Positions 9,446 to 16,998 of a stretch of DNA of 64,000 bases are shown here, piece after piece. A program made the translations under genes and the position numbers. Under the pieces are notes generated by a model, which worked only from the letters and a program-made list of their open reading frames with translations, ran no database searches and had not been told where the DNA came from. The first letter of the stretch is position 1, and the number at the start of each line of letters is the position of its first letter. Source of the stretch: JAIQET01 sp035542575 (GTDB lineage: Bacteria > Acidobacteriota > Terriglobia > Terriglobales > Acidobacteriaceae); contig DATKLE010000068.1 of assembly GCA_035542575.1 (NCBI GenBank), positions 1 through 64,000 on the forward strand, written 5' to 3'.

Positions 9446-9898
9446 TCACTTGTGGATTAATGTCGTGTGGCTTGCCACACACTGCCATTGCCCTCCCTGC
9501 TGGACCCAAGTGTCGGTAAATCGTCCCCAGTGGTCGATCGGTTTGCCCTTGTAGGTGCCTTTGGTGTGGTAGGTCCCGGTGACCACGGCGGCGTTGGGAT
9601 AGAGGGAGACCTTGACGTCCTGGTTCGCAATCAGGCTGGCGCGAAAGTCGGGGTCCCTGATGTCGGCCAGAAACCGCGCTTTGTTCATGACCGTGCCGTC
9701 GGTGTCGGTGTAGACGAAACGGTCGCCGACCAACGTATCGAGGGCCTTGGAGTCATGATGCAGTTGGGCCTGGTTCCAGGCGTTCTCCAGCGCGACCAGT
9801 TTGCTCTCCTGGGCTGACAAGCTCCTGGCTTGGCCGTGTGCGCAGCCTGCTGCCGCAAACACCATAAACCCAAGCAGCCAACACCAGGCCTTCACCAT
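9446..9898 (-). CDS. DUF4440/SnoaL-like lipoprotein
   Basis: A small NTF2-fold protein, about 150 aa from the ATG at 9898. The N-terminus is hydrophobic (WCWLLGFMVFAAAGC) and ends in a lipobox-like AAGC, so it is probably a lipoprotein or a secreted protein. The domain pattern (LENAWNQAQLHHD, LVGDRFVYTDTDG, DRFTDTWVQQGGQWQCVASH) is that of the DUF4440 family, whose members are mostly uncharacterised. GGAGGAGG lies directly against this ATG. A GTG one codon later is spaced better, and ATGs at 9919 or 9949 would lengthen the protein. Starting at 9949 would overlap the upstream gene by ATGA, suggesting coupling. Confidence 0.75.
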   Translation of the reverse strand: MVKAWCWLLGFMVFAAAGCAHGQARSLSAQESKLVALENAWNQAQLHHDSKALDTLVGDRFVYTDTDGTVMNKARFLADIRDPDFRASLIANQDVKVSLYPNAAVVTGTYHTKGTYKGKPIDHWGRFTDTWVQQGGQWQCVASHTTLIHK

Positions 9899-9945
9899 CC
9901 TCCTCCGATGCGCGAGCATTCTCAGCTTTGATCTGAGAGCAGAGA

Positions 9946-10269
9946 TCACTTCACAGCGTTGTCTGTCTTGTCGGCCGCCTTCTTGGTGGCATGCCCCACA
10001 CCCTTCACGCCTTTCTTGATGCCATGTCCGGTTTTCTTGGCGGCGTGTTCAGTGGTGCCGGCTGTCTTGTCGGCAGCTTTCTCGGTACCCTTGGCAGTTT
10101 TGTCGGCGGCCTTCGCCGTGCCGTGTGCCGTTTTTTTGGTGGTTTGCTTGGTGGTGTGCGCCGTATCTTTGGCGGCCTTGTCCACATCGCTCGCCACACC
10201 TTGCGCGTACAACAACGACGCCGAAGTCAGCGCTACTGTTGCCAGAACGGTTGCCAGGTTTCTTCTCAT
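9946..10269 (-). CDS. secreted LEA-like protein of 11-residue repeats
   Basis: 107 aa. A signal peptide (MRRNLATVLATVALTSASLLYAQG) is followed by a Lys/Ala/Thr-rich body without hydrophobic core. From about residue 36 it falls into 11-residue units: DTAHTTKQTTK, KTAHGTAKAAD, KTAKGTEKAAD, KTAGTTEHAAK, KTGHGIKKGVK, GVGHATKKAAD, then a partial KTDNAVK. The 11-mer period and composition match group 3 late-embryogenesis-abundant (LEA) proteins, which are disordered in water and become helical on drying; histone H1-like tails are the other possibility. A GGAGAGG ribosome site precedes the ATG. The export signal implies a periplasmic or surface role, which is inference. Confidence 0.75.
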   Translation of the reverse strand: MRRNLATVLATVALTSASLLYAQGVASDVDKAAKDTAHTTKQTTKKTAHGTAKAADKTAKGTEKAADKTAGTTEHAAKKTGHGIKKGVKGVGHATKKAADKTDNAVK

Positions 10270-10359
10270 GGCGCCTCTCCTTCCTCTTGTGGATGCGGGA
10301 TGGTTTTCGGAGTATGAAGCATTTGCGAAACCAACGCAAGGAAACCCGGCCGCGCCGGT

Positions 10360-10647
10360 TCAGCCTCGCCACGGACGAAGAACTCGATATCCGGGGACCG
10401 CAGTGGGTGAACTCTTGCTGGTCTCGAGCAACCTTCGCCGGACAAGCCACCGTACCCCCGACTGCGCGGCACTCTTCGAGATGCCTACCGAGTCAGCCAG
10501 GGTTTGATAGCTGGCCTGGACTCGCTCGCGACGGCTGCGGCCCGCTTCCAAACTGAACCACAGGTAGATGAGGAAACTGGTTGGTTGACGGTCGTGGCCG
10601 ACCAGATCGCGCATCAGCACATCCACAACGTAGTCATCGATCATCAT
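10360..10647 (-). CDS. small helix-turn-helix DNA-binding protein
   Basis: 95 aa from the ATG pair at 10644-10647. Residues 46-72 (YQTLADSVGISKSAAQSGVRWLVRRRLL) form a winged helix-turn-helix: a sampling helix, a turn at VGIS and a recognition helix. The tail is short and basic. The upstream half is a helical segment (SFLIYLWFSLEAG). It resembles the DnaD/replication-initiator style of HTH seen in small regulators. An open frame extends further upstream to 10845 but overlaps the divergent VOC gene and lacks protein-like sequence, so the shorter form is preferred. The gene diverges from the VOC gene, with an inverted repeat just before its start. Confidence 0.65.
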   Translation of the reverse strand: MMIDDYVVDVLMRDLVGHDRQPTSFLIYLWFSLEAGRSRRERVQASYQTLADSVGISKSAAQSGVRWLVRRRLLETSKSSPTAVPGYRVLRPWRG

Positions 10648-10650
10648 GGC

Positions 10651-10673
10651 GCTATATTGATCGCTACTATAGC
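10651..10673. promoter_or_regulatory. inverted repeat, possible operator of the HTH gene
   Basis: GCTATA, 11 bases, TATAGC: a 6-bp inverted repeat 3 bases upstream of the HTH gene start, in the intergenic space shared with the VOC gene. Its position suits an autoregulatory site, but short palindromes also occur by chance. Confidence 0.3.
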
Positions 10674-10743
10674 AGAGACTAGGTGATTCCCACGCCGACG
10701 TGGCCCTCCTATACTGCGCACAGCGAACGAGCAGGAGGAGCGA

Positions 10744-11109
10744 ATGATACGTGGCATCAAGTTCGTGAGCGTGCCGGTCCGGGACCAGAGCGCAGCCCTC
10801 AGGTTCTATACCGAGAAGCTGGGGTTCCGGGTGTTCACCGACCAACCATTCGATGACCAGCAGCGTTGGATCGAGCTCGGCATAGCGGGCAGCGATTCAA
10901 GGCTGGTGCTGTTCACCGCGGAGGGACAGGAAAGCCGGATCGGCACCGCCCAGCCGGTGACGTTCTGGAGCGACGATGTCGAGGCCACTTCCCGGCTGCT
11001 GAAGAGCCGGGGCGTGGAGTTTGTGATGGAGCCCAAAACCGAGGAATGGGGCACGGCGGCGATCTTCAGGGATCCGGACGGCAACCAGTTCGGGTTGTCG
11101 TCGAAGTAG
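10744..11109 (+). CDS. VOC (glyoxalase/bleomycin-resistance fold) family protein
   Basis: 121 aa, one VOC domain made of two beta-alpha-beta-beta-beta modules: IKFVSVPVRDQSAALRFYTEKLGF at the N-terminus and VTFWSDDVEATSRLLKSRGVEF in the second half, ending in the usual FRDPDGNQFGL. Members bind a metal and catalyse glyoxalase, dioxygenase or resistance reactions; the substrate here cannot be told. GGAGGAG precedes the ATG by about five bases. The membrane protein downstream starts 39 bases after the stop and is probably co-transcribed. Confidence 0.85.
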   Translation: MIRGIKFVSVPVRDQSAALRFYTEKLGFRVFTDQPFDDQQRWIELGIAGSDSRLVLFTAEGQESRIGTAQPVTFWSDDVEATSRLLKSRGVEFVMEPKTEEWGTAAIFRDPDGNQFGLSSK

Positions 11110-11148
11110 TTGTCGCAGATCGTTATCCACTGCTTTGAGGAGGACAAC

Positions 11149-11736
11149 GTGGGGAAGAGGATTCTGTGGGGCACTCTGGTCGGCAGCTTAGTCGTTTTTG
11201 TGGTGAGTTCGATCTGGCACATGGCCTCAGGCCTGGGCGAAGTCGGCATTCAGAACCTGCCCAACGAGGACGCCGTGCTCTCGGCGATGCACAGCTCGGT
11301 TTCCAAGCCAGGGCTTTATTTCTTTCCTGGGATGACTCCGCCTGCAGGAAGAAGCAGCGAACAAAGACGGGCAGACCAGACAGCGTACCTCGCGAAGTTC
11401 AAAGCGGGGCCCAACGGCATCTTGATTTACCACCCCGACGGTGAGGAATTGAACTTTGGCAAGCTGCTTACCATCCAATTCCTCGTGGGGCTCGCGGCTT
11501 CGTTTCTTCTGTGCTGGATTCTGGCGGCGACGATCGAGGCAACGACCTACTGGAAACGGATTTCAATGGTCGTAGCAATCACCCTGTTCGCCGGGATCAT
11601 TTTTGACATTCCATACTGGAATTGGTACGGGTTCCCGACCAACTACACGCTTGTGCACATGGCCGGATGGGTAGTGAGTTGGGGAATCGCGGGCTTGGCG
11701 ATGGCCGCCATCGTAAGGCGTCCGGCACATACCTAG
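11149..11736 (+). CDS. membrane protein of unknown function, four predicted TM segments
   Basis: 195 aa from the GTG at 11149, chosen because GAGGAGG stands five bases before it; a TTG at 11110 is possible but has no ribosome site. Hydrophobic stretches lie near residues 5-22, 105-128, 137-157 and 168-190. Between the first two is a periplasmic-looking loop of about 80 residues with a KPGLYFFPG segment. I do not recognise the family with certainty. It follows the VOC gene on the same strand. Confidence 0.7.
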   Translation: MGKRILWGTLVGSLVVFVVSSIWHMASGLGEVGIQNLPNEDAVLSAMHSSVSKPGLYFFPGMTPPAGRSSEQRRADQTAYLAKFKAGPNGILIYHPDGEELNFGKLLTIQFLVGLAASFLLCWILAATIEATTYWKRISMVVAITLFAGIIFDIPYWNWYGFPTNYTLVHMAGWVVSWGIAGLAMAAIVRRPAHT

Positions 11737-11754
11737 CCCGCTCCTTGGGCCGGA

Positions 11755-12441
11755 CTACTTCGGCAGACGAAATCCCACGCCGCGCTCGTCGTTCAATTGA
11801 GTGGTCGCGGGAATATCAAGGTCGGCAACCGCAAGTTTCCTGGCCCGCGACTCATCGAAGATCCACAACGTGGGTCCCACCACCGCATAGTTCTGCACTT
11901 CCTGGGTGTGCTTGTCGCGGAAAACCAGCACCGTCGAGGTGGGGGAATCAGGCTTTGCCGCCTGCGGCTGAGAAGCAGGCGGGGCCGGCGGGCTCGGCGC
12001 CACGGTGGGGCGCGTCTCCAACTCCTCCCGCAGGCGTTCGACCTCATCACTGAGCCGACTGACTTCGTCGGCTAGTTGACGGTTCTGATCGTAGTACGCT
12101 GCCGACGAATCGTAGGAGTAGTAAGCGTCACCAAACGGATAGGAATAAGCTCCGTAATAGAGGCTGGGATAGTAGCCGTAAGACCACGGGTAACCTGCGT
12201 ACCAGAACCGGCGGTGATGGAAGCGGCGTGGGAAGAAGGGCCGGCGAAAGCTGGTCGTGAAGCGTACACTGGCGCGGGAACTCGGCGCAAAAAACACGCG
12301 ACGGCTCGCTATCCGTGGAACCGGCGCAACCATTCTCGGGTGGGCTGCACCCACAGAGGGCCGGCCACCTCGCATCTGGGCCCAGACCGGAGTGAGCGCA
12401 AAAGCCGCCACCAACGCCGCAACCGACAATCGGCGCCGCAT
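11755..12441 (-). CDS. secreted protein with Tyr-rich segment and coiled coil
   Basis: 228 aa from the ATG at 12441, which begins a signal peptide (MRRRLSVAALVAAFALTPVW). After the signal comes an Arg/Phe-rich stretch, a Tyr/Gly/Ser-rich low-complexity segment (YPWSYGYYPSLYYGAYSYP), a short coiled coil (NRQLADEVSRLSDEVERLRE), a Pro/Ala linker, and a compact C-terminal domain (STVLVFRDKHTQEVQNYAVV ... LWIFDESRARKLAVADLDI). The last part recurs in many acidobacterial envelope proteins as I recall, but no function is known to me. The frame extends upstream to 12558 without a plausible start. Confidence 0.7.
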   Translation of the reverse strand: MRRRLSVAALVAAFALTPVWAQMRGGRPSVGAAHPRMVAPVPRIASRRVFFAPSSRASVRFTTSFRRPFFPRRFHHRRFWYAGYPWSYGYYPSLYYGAYSYPFGDAYYSYDSSAAYYDQNRQLADEVSRLSDEVERLREELETRPTVAPSPPAPPASQPQAAKPDSPTSTVLVFRDKHTQEVQNYAVVGPTLWIFDESRARKLAVADLDIPATTQLNDERGVGFRLPK

Positions 12442-12521
12442 ACTCAGATTATAGCGCCGCTTGCTTCCAATCCGCGCGCTTATCAACGGAGACACAGCCT
12501 TTGTGTGTTGGTGCTGAGTTC

Positions 12522-13538
12522 CTAATTCTGGTCTCCGGCACCGTGTTTCAAGCGGCATAGCTTGCAGTACGTGGGCGGCAGACTGTTGTCCACGCGGTGC
12601 TTAATCGGCTTCAGGGAGCGCAAATACGCAAACATTGCCTTCAGATCGTCATCCGTCAGCTTCTGGTATACATCCACCGGCATCAGCGGACTCAGCTTGC
12701 GCGCCCTCACATAGCCCGTGCGCATCACCTGGATGAACAATGCCTCGTCGTAGTAGCTGATGCCCGAGGGGTCGGGGGTAAGATTGGCGCTGGCCGCGGT
12801 CAGTCCTCCTTCTTCGAGCAGGGAACCTCCGGCGAACTCCATGCCAGGCACAGGTTGCCCCTTGTCGGATGGCGTATGGCATTCCCGGCAGCTGGCGAGC
12901 GTCACCAGATACTGGCCATATTTCACTCGATCGCTGGAGTCAGGCGCAGCCACAGGTTCAGTCACCGGCTGGGGAGCGCTCCGCATCAGGTATTTGACGG
13001 GAAAGATAATCTCGGTGGAGGGCAGCGGGTTGTGCACCGGCGGCAGAGAGCGCAGGTACAAAATGACCGACGCCAAATCCTCATCCGACATGATTCTGAA
13101 ATTGCCGTAGGGCATAAATGGGAACAGAGCGCGTCCATCGTGGCCGATGCCTTCACGAATGGCGCGCGCTAACTGGTCGTCGGTCCAGCTGCCGGCGCCG
13201 GTCTGCACATCCGGAGTCAGGTTGGGGGCGACAACACGGCCGGGAAGGCCGGGGATGGGCATGACCTGGCCGCTGCCTTCTGTGCCCGGCTGCAGTGATG
13301 CGCCCTGGGGAGTGAGGCGCCGCGGGGCGTGGCAGCCGGTGGTGCAACCCGAGAGCGTGGTCGCAATGTAGCGGCCGCGCTCCAGCCGTTGCGGCGTAGC
13401 TTCAAAGCGACGCGCAGTGAGCGGACGGGATTTAGGCCCTATGATCGGGCGCCAACCTATGGTCAGACTGATGGCCACCGCCAACAGAACCGCGATAGTC
13501 AGCACCGCGTAGAGCAGGAGCTTGCCAATCTTTTTCAT
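12522..13538 (-). CDS. membrane-anchored diheme cytochrome c with one atypical heme motif
   Basis: 338 aa. An N-terminal membrane anchor (LLLYAVLTIAVLLAVAISLT) is followed by two cytochrome c domains facing the periplasm. The first has C-TTG-CH at 65-70 (CX3CH instead of CX2CH); the second has CRECH at 217-221. Candidate axial methionines are in FPFMPYGNF (about 142) and LSPLMPVDVY. A terminal CKLCRLKHG adds another Cys pair followed by His. Related mono/diheme proteins act as electron carriers or alcohol-dehydrogenase-type cytochrome subunits; no partner dehydrogenase is nearby. Its stop lies beyond the upstream non-coding part of the previous gene. Confidence 0.85.
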   Translation of the reverse strand: MKKIGKLLLYAVLTIAVLLAVAISLTIGWRPIIGPKSRPLTARRFEATPQRLERGRYIATTLSGCTTGCHAPRRLTPQGASLQPGTEGSGQVMPIPGLPGRVVAPNLTPDVQTGAGSWTDDQLARAIREGIGHDGRALFPFMPYGNFRIMSDEDLASVILYLRSLPPVHNPLPSTEIIFPVKYLMRSAPQPVTEPVAAPDSSDRVKYGQYLVTLASCRECHTPSDKGQPVPGMEFAGGSLLEEGGLTAASANLTPDPSGISYYDEALFIQVMRTGYVRARKLSPLMPVDVYQKLTDDDLKAMFAYLRSLKPIKHRVDNSLPPTYCKLCRLKHGAGDQN

Positions 13539-13593
13539 GTTTGGATCTTGTGGACCTTGCTGTGGACATGGGCTCAGACGCCGACGCTACTTG

Positions 13594-15138
13594 TTAGCCC
13601 TTCTTTCCTTTCGCCTTCCTGCCTGCGGACTTGGCCACCTTCTTGGCAGCTTTGTGCTTTTCCGGCTCGTGCCGGGGAGCAGCGACGGGCGCGACTTTCG
13701 CCACGGGCTGGGGAACCGCAACCGGCGCAGTTCCACCTTTGCCTTTCTTCCTGCCTGCGGGCTGGACTGCTGCAGCCTGAGTTGCGGCGGCGGCGGCGGC
13801 GGCGGCCGCGGCCCTGGCGGCCCGTCCGCGCTTCGCCGGTGGCGGAGGGGGCGGTGGGGGCGGCGGAGGCGCCAGTGGCTTCAGGTATTTCAGGATCTCG
13901 GTGCGCGACCGCAGCTTGCCATCCAACAACAACATGAACACGTCGTGTGCGATCTTCGGGTAGGCCGGCCACTGCGGCGTGATGTGCAACTCCGTCATCT
14001 CCGCCAGCGGGACTTTTTGTTGCACTTGCCGCCATTTGGTGAAGAAGTTCTTGATCTTCTGAATCACCGCCTGTTGCCGCGCGGTCACCGCCAGAAACAG
14101 CACCATCTCCGGCCGCGCCTCCGACAGCAGTTGCCAGGTCCGTGAGGGTGTCGCCGCTTCCTTGCTGGTCAGCCGCTTGGCCAGGTCCTTGGCGTTATCC
14201 TTCAAGTCCCGCCAGGCTTCGACCAGGTCTCTGCGCGGGATGAGCTTGCGAATGTCCGCGATGTCCTTGTCGCCCAGCCGCGACGTCAGGAAATACAAGA
14301 CCGCCGGCGCCGGATCCGGCGTGTAACCCAGCTCATTCATCTGCTGCCGTGTCTTCAGCAGTTGGCCCAGTCCCGCAGTATCCACTTTGGCGGTGGTCCA
14401 GTGGGGGCTCAGCACCTTCAACCAATCTTCTTTTTCCAGCGCCCGCACAATGTGCAGGGGGTCTTCCTCGTAGGCCAACTGCTCGGTCTCGTATCCGATG
14501 GCACGGTCGGTGATGTACTCGATATAGTTGTTTTCCTTCGCCGACGCGAACCTGGCCTGGGTACGTTCCTCCAGCGGCCAGTGGAAACGCGCCGCGAAAC
14601 GGGTGGCGCGTATCAGCCGCGATGGGTCCTCCACGAACGCGTAGTTATGCAGCACGCGCAGCAGCTTGGCCTCGATATCGGCCGCGCCATTAAAAGGATC
14701 CATGAGCAGGCCACGCGACCCCGGATTGAGCGACAAGGCCATGGCGTTCACGGTGAAGTCGCGACGACGCAAATCTTCAATGATGGTGGCTGGAGTGGTG
14801 ATCGGCGGCTTGCCCGTCTTTTCGTACCGCTCAGTGCGCGCCATGCCGATTTCCGCCCGCACCTTACCCGGCAGCACCAGGTAAAGTGTCTTCAGATCAT
14901 CGTCAGCGGCGGAAATCGCTGCCCCAGCACGTTCCAGATCTTTTTGCAGCTTGAGGGGATTGCCCTGCGCGGTGAAGTCAAGGTCGCGAATGGGAAGGCC
15001 ACTGATGATGTCGCGCACCGCCCCCCCGGTCAGGTAGATGTTCATACCCGCGGCCCGCGCAATGTCTTGAACCAGCGTGACGCCGCGCTGCTGGTCGGGC
15101 GTCAGCCGGATCTCCATGGTGTAGATGTAATCAGCCAT
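13594..15138 (-). CDS. cca: CCA tRNA nucleotidyltransferase / poly(A) polymerase family protein with Pro/Ala/Lys tail
   Basis: 514 aa. The class II nucleotidyltransferase head has GGAVRD (about 38-43) and the catalytic DLDFT. The following RRDFTVNAMAL, ED..RLIRATRFAARF blocks are standard for CCA-adding enzymes and poly(A) polymerase I. The core ends near residue 400. The rest is a run of about eleven prolines, an alanine run, and a Lys/Ala/Pro tail reminiscent of nucleic-acid-binding C-termini. The enzyme would add or repair CCA ends of tRNA; sequence alone does not rule out a poly(A) polymerase. The start at 15138 gives MADYIYTMEIR; an ATG at 15117 (MEIRLTPDQQR) is an alternative. Confidence 0.88.
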   Translation of the reverse strand: MADYIYTMEIRLTPDQQRGVTLVQDIARAAGMNIYLTGGAVRDIISGLPIRDLDFTAQGNPLKLQKDLERAGAAISAADDDLKTLYLVLPGKVRAEIGMARTERYEKTGKPPITTPATIIEDLRRRDFTVNAMALSLNPGSRGLLMDPFNGAADIEAKLLRVLHNYAFVEDPSRLIRATRFAARFHWPLEERTQARFASAKENNYIEYITDRAIGYETEQLAYEEDPLHIVRALEKEDWLKVLSPHWTTAKVDTAGLGQLLKTRQQMNELGYTPDPAPAVLYFLTSRLGDKDIADIRKLIPRRDLVEAWRDLKDNAKDLAKRLTSKEAATPSRTWQLLSEARPEMVLFLAVTARQQAVIQKIKNFFTKWRQVQQKVPLAEMTELHITPQWPAYPKIAHDVFMLLLDGKLRSRTEILKYLKPLAPPPPPPPPPPPAKRGRAARAAAAAAAAAATQAAAVQPAGRKKGKGGTAPVAVPQPVAKVAPVAAPRHEPEKHKAAKKVAKSAGRKAKGKKG

Positions 15139-15424
15139 GCCGTGTTCGCGAGTACTGGGCCCGGAACTGCCGCGCTGCTATTTGGTCCAAGATTTCCACA
15201 GGGCAAATGCCCGGCCAATCGGATGCCTCGGCGATTTCCACGTAACCTACTCTATACACGAGGCTTAGACTTGTTGAGATGGGTAGCAACAAGCTACAGA
15301 AAATAACACAAGGTTAGCATTTTGGCTACTGTCTGGCAGATGCCGCCTCGGCTTCCCCGGAAAAGTGCGAGAATCTGCTTAAGCCCGACTGCGGAAACCG
15401 CAGCCAGCCGCGGCCTTGAGCAGC
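15139..15424. other. divergent intergenic region with a small stem-loop
   Basis: This 286-bp gap separates the divergent tRNA nucleotidyltransferase and the 15425 gene, so it must hold both promoters. Only one structure stands out: a 7-bp inverted repeat, CTTGTTG at 15270-15276 and CAACAAG at 15287-15293. No reliable promoter hexamers or coding sequence were seen. Confidence 0.4.
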
Positions 15425-15904
15425 ATGCCCTCGACCCACAAGAAAGTCGTGGTCCGCAAGATGGACCGGGACACCATCAACGGATACGTTGCCCCCGCCA
15501 ACTTCGTTCACGAAGGCAAGCTGGAGCTGCTGAACACCTCTGGCAACGTGGTGGCCATCGACCTGCGCGAGATCAAGGGCGTGTACTTTGTGCGCGAATT
15601 CAGCGAATCCGACGCGGTGAGCCGTAAAACCTTCACCAGCCGCCCCCGCACCGAAGGGCTCTGGGTGCGGCTCAAGTTCAAGGACAATGAGGTCCTCGAA
15701 GGTATGATGCCCAATGACCTCAGTCTGACGACTGCGGAAGGTTTTCTGATCAATCCTCCTGATCTTCGCTCCAACACCCAGCGCATCTTCGTGCCACGCA
15801 GCGCGCTGGCCTCGCTCACGGTGCTGGCCGTGATCGGAGCCACCCGGCGGCGGCGCAAGGAAGTTGCCGCCGATACCCGCCAGGTTCCGATGTTTGGCGA
15901 GTAG
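15425..15904 (+). CDS. conserved hypothetical protein (DUF6982-like)
   Basis: 159 aa from the ATG at 15425 (a TTG at 15416 is in frame). The sequence is soluble, with a two-part beta-rich pattern: KVVVRKMDRDTINGYVAPANF, then LELLNTSGNVVAIDLREIKGVYFVREF, then LWVRLKFKDNEVLEGMMPND and a basic tail. This resembles small proteins common in Acidobacteriota that I associate with DUF6982; the assignment is from memory. It lies 59 bases before lpxD on the same strand. Confidence 0.7.
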   Translation: MPSTHKKVVVRKMDRDTINGYVAPANFVHEGKLELLNTSGNVVAIDLREIKGVYFVREFSESDAVSRKTFTSRPRTEGLWVRLKFKDNEVLEGMMPNDLSLTTAEGFLINPPDLRSNTQRIFVPRSALASLTVLAVIGATRRRRKEVAADTRQVPMFGE

Positions 15905-15933
15905 CGTCACCGCACCCGGTCCTAGGCTTCCGC

Positions 15934-15939
15934 TACAAT
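15934..15939 (+). promoter_or_regulatory. candidate -10 box upstream of lpxD
   Basis: TACAAT ends 24 bases before the lpxD ATG. The same hexamer stands before lpxB and the gene at 26680. No clear -35 element is present. Confidence 0.35.
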
Positions 15940-15963
15940 CAGCCTCTTACTCGAGAACAGCCT

Positions 15964-16968
15964 ATGAAACTTGCACAGATCGCTTCTGCTCTGGGCGCGC
16001 GGCTGGAAAATGGCTCGCCCGACACCGAAATTACCGGAGTCGCCGGAATCGAAGAGGCTGGCGCGGGCCAGGTCACATTCGTCGCCAACCCGAAGTATGC
16101 TTCGGCCGCGCGCTGCACCCGGGCCTCGGCGGTCATCGTCGCCGAGGACTTCCCCGCCCTGGCCACCGCCACGTTGCACAGCAGGAACCCCTACCTGGCG
16201 TTTGCGCACGCCCTGGAGCTGTTCTATCAGCCGCCGCGCTATGAGGCCTCGGTCCACCCGACGGCGGTCATCCATCCCTCCGCGAAGGTGGGCAGGGACG
16301 CTCACATCGGCCCCTATGTCGTGATTGATCAGGATGTCGTCATTGGCAGCCGCGCAGTGCTGCTGGCGCATGTGGTGATCTATCGCGGCGCGAGGATCGG
16401 GGATGACTTCTTTGCGCACGCCCACGCTGTCGTGCGCGAGTACTGTCGTGTCGGCAACAACGTCATCCTGCAGAACGGCGTGGTCATTGGCGCCGACGGC
16501 TTCGGCTTCGCCAAGGATGATGCGGGGAAGTGGCACAAAATTGTGCAGTCCGGCCCGGCGGTGCTCGAGGATGATGTCGAAGTGCAGGCGAACGCCTGTG
16601 TGGACCGCGCCAGTGTCGGCAAGACCCACATTGCGCGCGGCGCTAAGATTGACAACCTCGTCCAAGTCGGCCACGGCTCGCGCGTGGGAGAGGACGCCTT
16701 GCTTTGTGCCCAGGTTGGGCTGGCGGGCTCGACCGAGATCGGCAATAAAGTGATCCTAGCGGGACAGGTAGGTGTGGCTGGTCACTGCAAGATCGGAGAT
16801 GGCGCCATCGCCACGGCCCAAAGCGGCATCCCCAGCGATGTGGCGGCCGGCGCGGTGGTCAGCGGCTATCCCGCGATCGATAACAAGCTCTGGCTGCGCT
16901 GTTCGGCGGTGTTCAACAAGCTGCCGGAGATCGCCAAGGCGGTGCGGAACATCGCATCGAAAGCGTAA
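15964..16968 (+). CDS. lpxD: UDP-3-O-(3-hydroxyacyl)glucosamine N-acyltransferase
   Basis: 334 aa, typical LpxD length. The N-terminal uridine-binding domain (about 1-100: LAQIASALGARLENG, GQVTFVANPKY) precedes a left-handed beta-helix of hexapeptide repeats (IHPSAKVGRDAHIGPYVVID onward). The catalytic histidine block is VQVGHGSRVGED. The enzyme adds the second hydroxyacyl chain, from acyl-ACP, in lipid A synthesis at the cytosolic face of the inner membrane. The rest of the early lipid A pathway (lpxA, lpxC) is not in the window; lpxB is at 37968. The neighbour plsC converges on it with a 30-bp gap. Confidence 0.96.
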   Translation: MKLAQIASALGARLENGSPDTEITGVAGIEEAGAGQVTFVANPKYASAARCTRASAVIVAEDFPALATATLHSRNPYLAFAHALELFYQPPRYEASVHPTAVIHPSAKVGRDAHIGPYVVIDQDVVIGSRAVLLAHVVIYRGARIGDDFFAHAHAVVREYCRVGNNVILQNGVVIGADGFGFAKDDAGKWHKIVQSGPAVLEDDVEVQANACVDRASVGKTHIARGAKIDNLVQVGHGSRVGEDALLCAQVGLAGSTEIGNKVILAGQVGVAGHCKIGDGAIATAQSGIPSDVAAGAVVSGYPAIDNKLWLRCSAVFNKLPEIAKAVRNIASKA

Positions 16969-16998
16969 GAGACACTAGGATGTTCGCAGCAATTCCTT

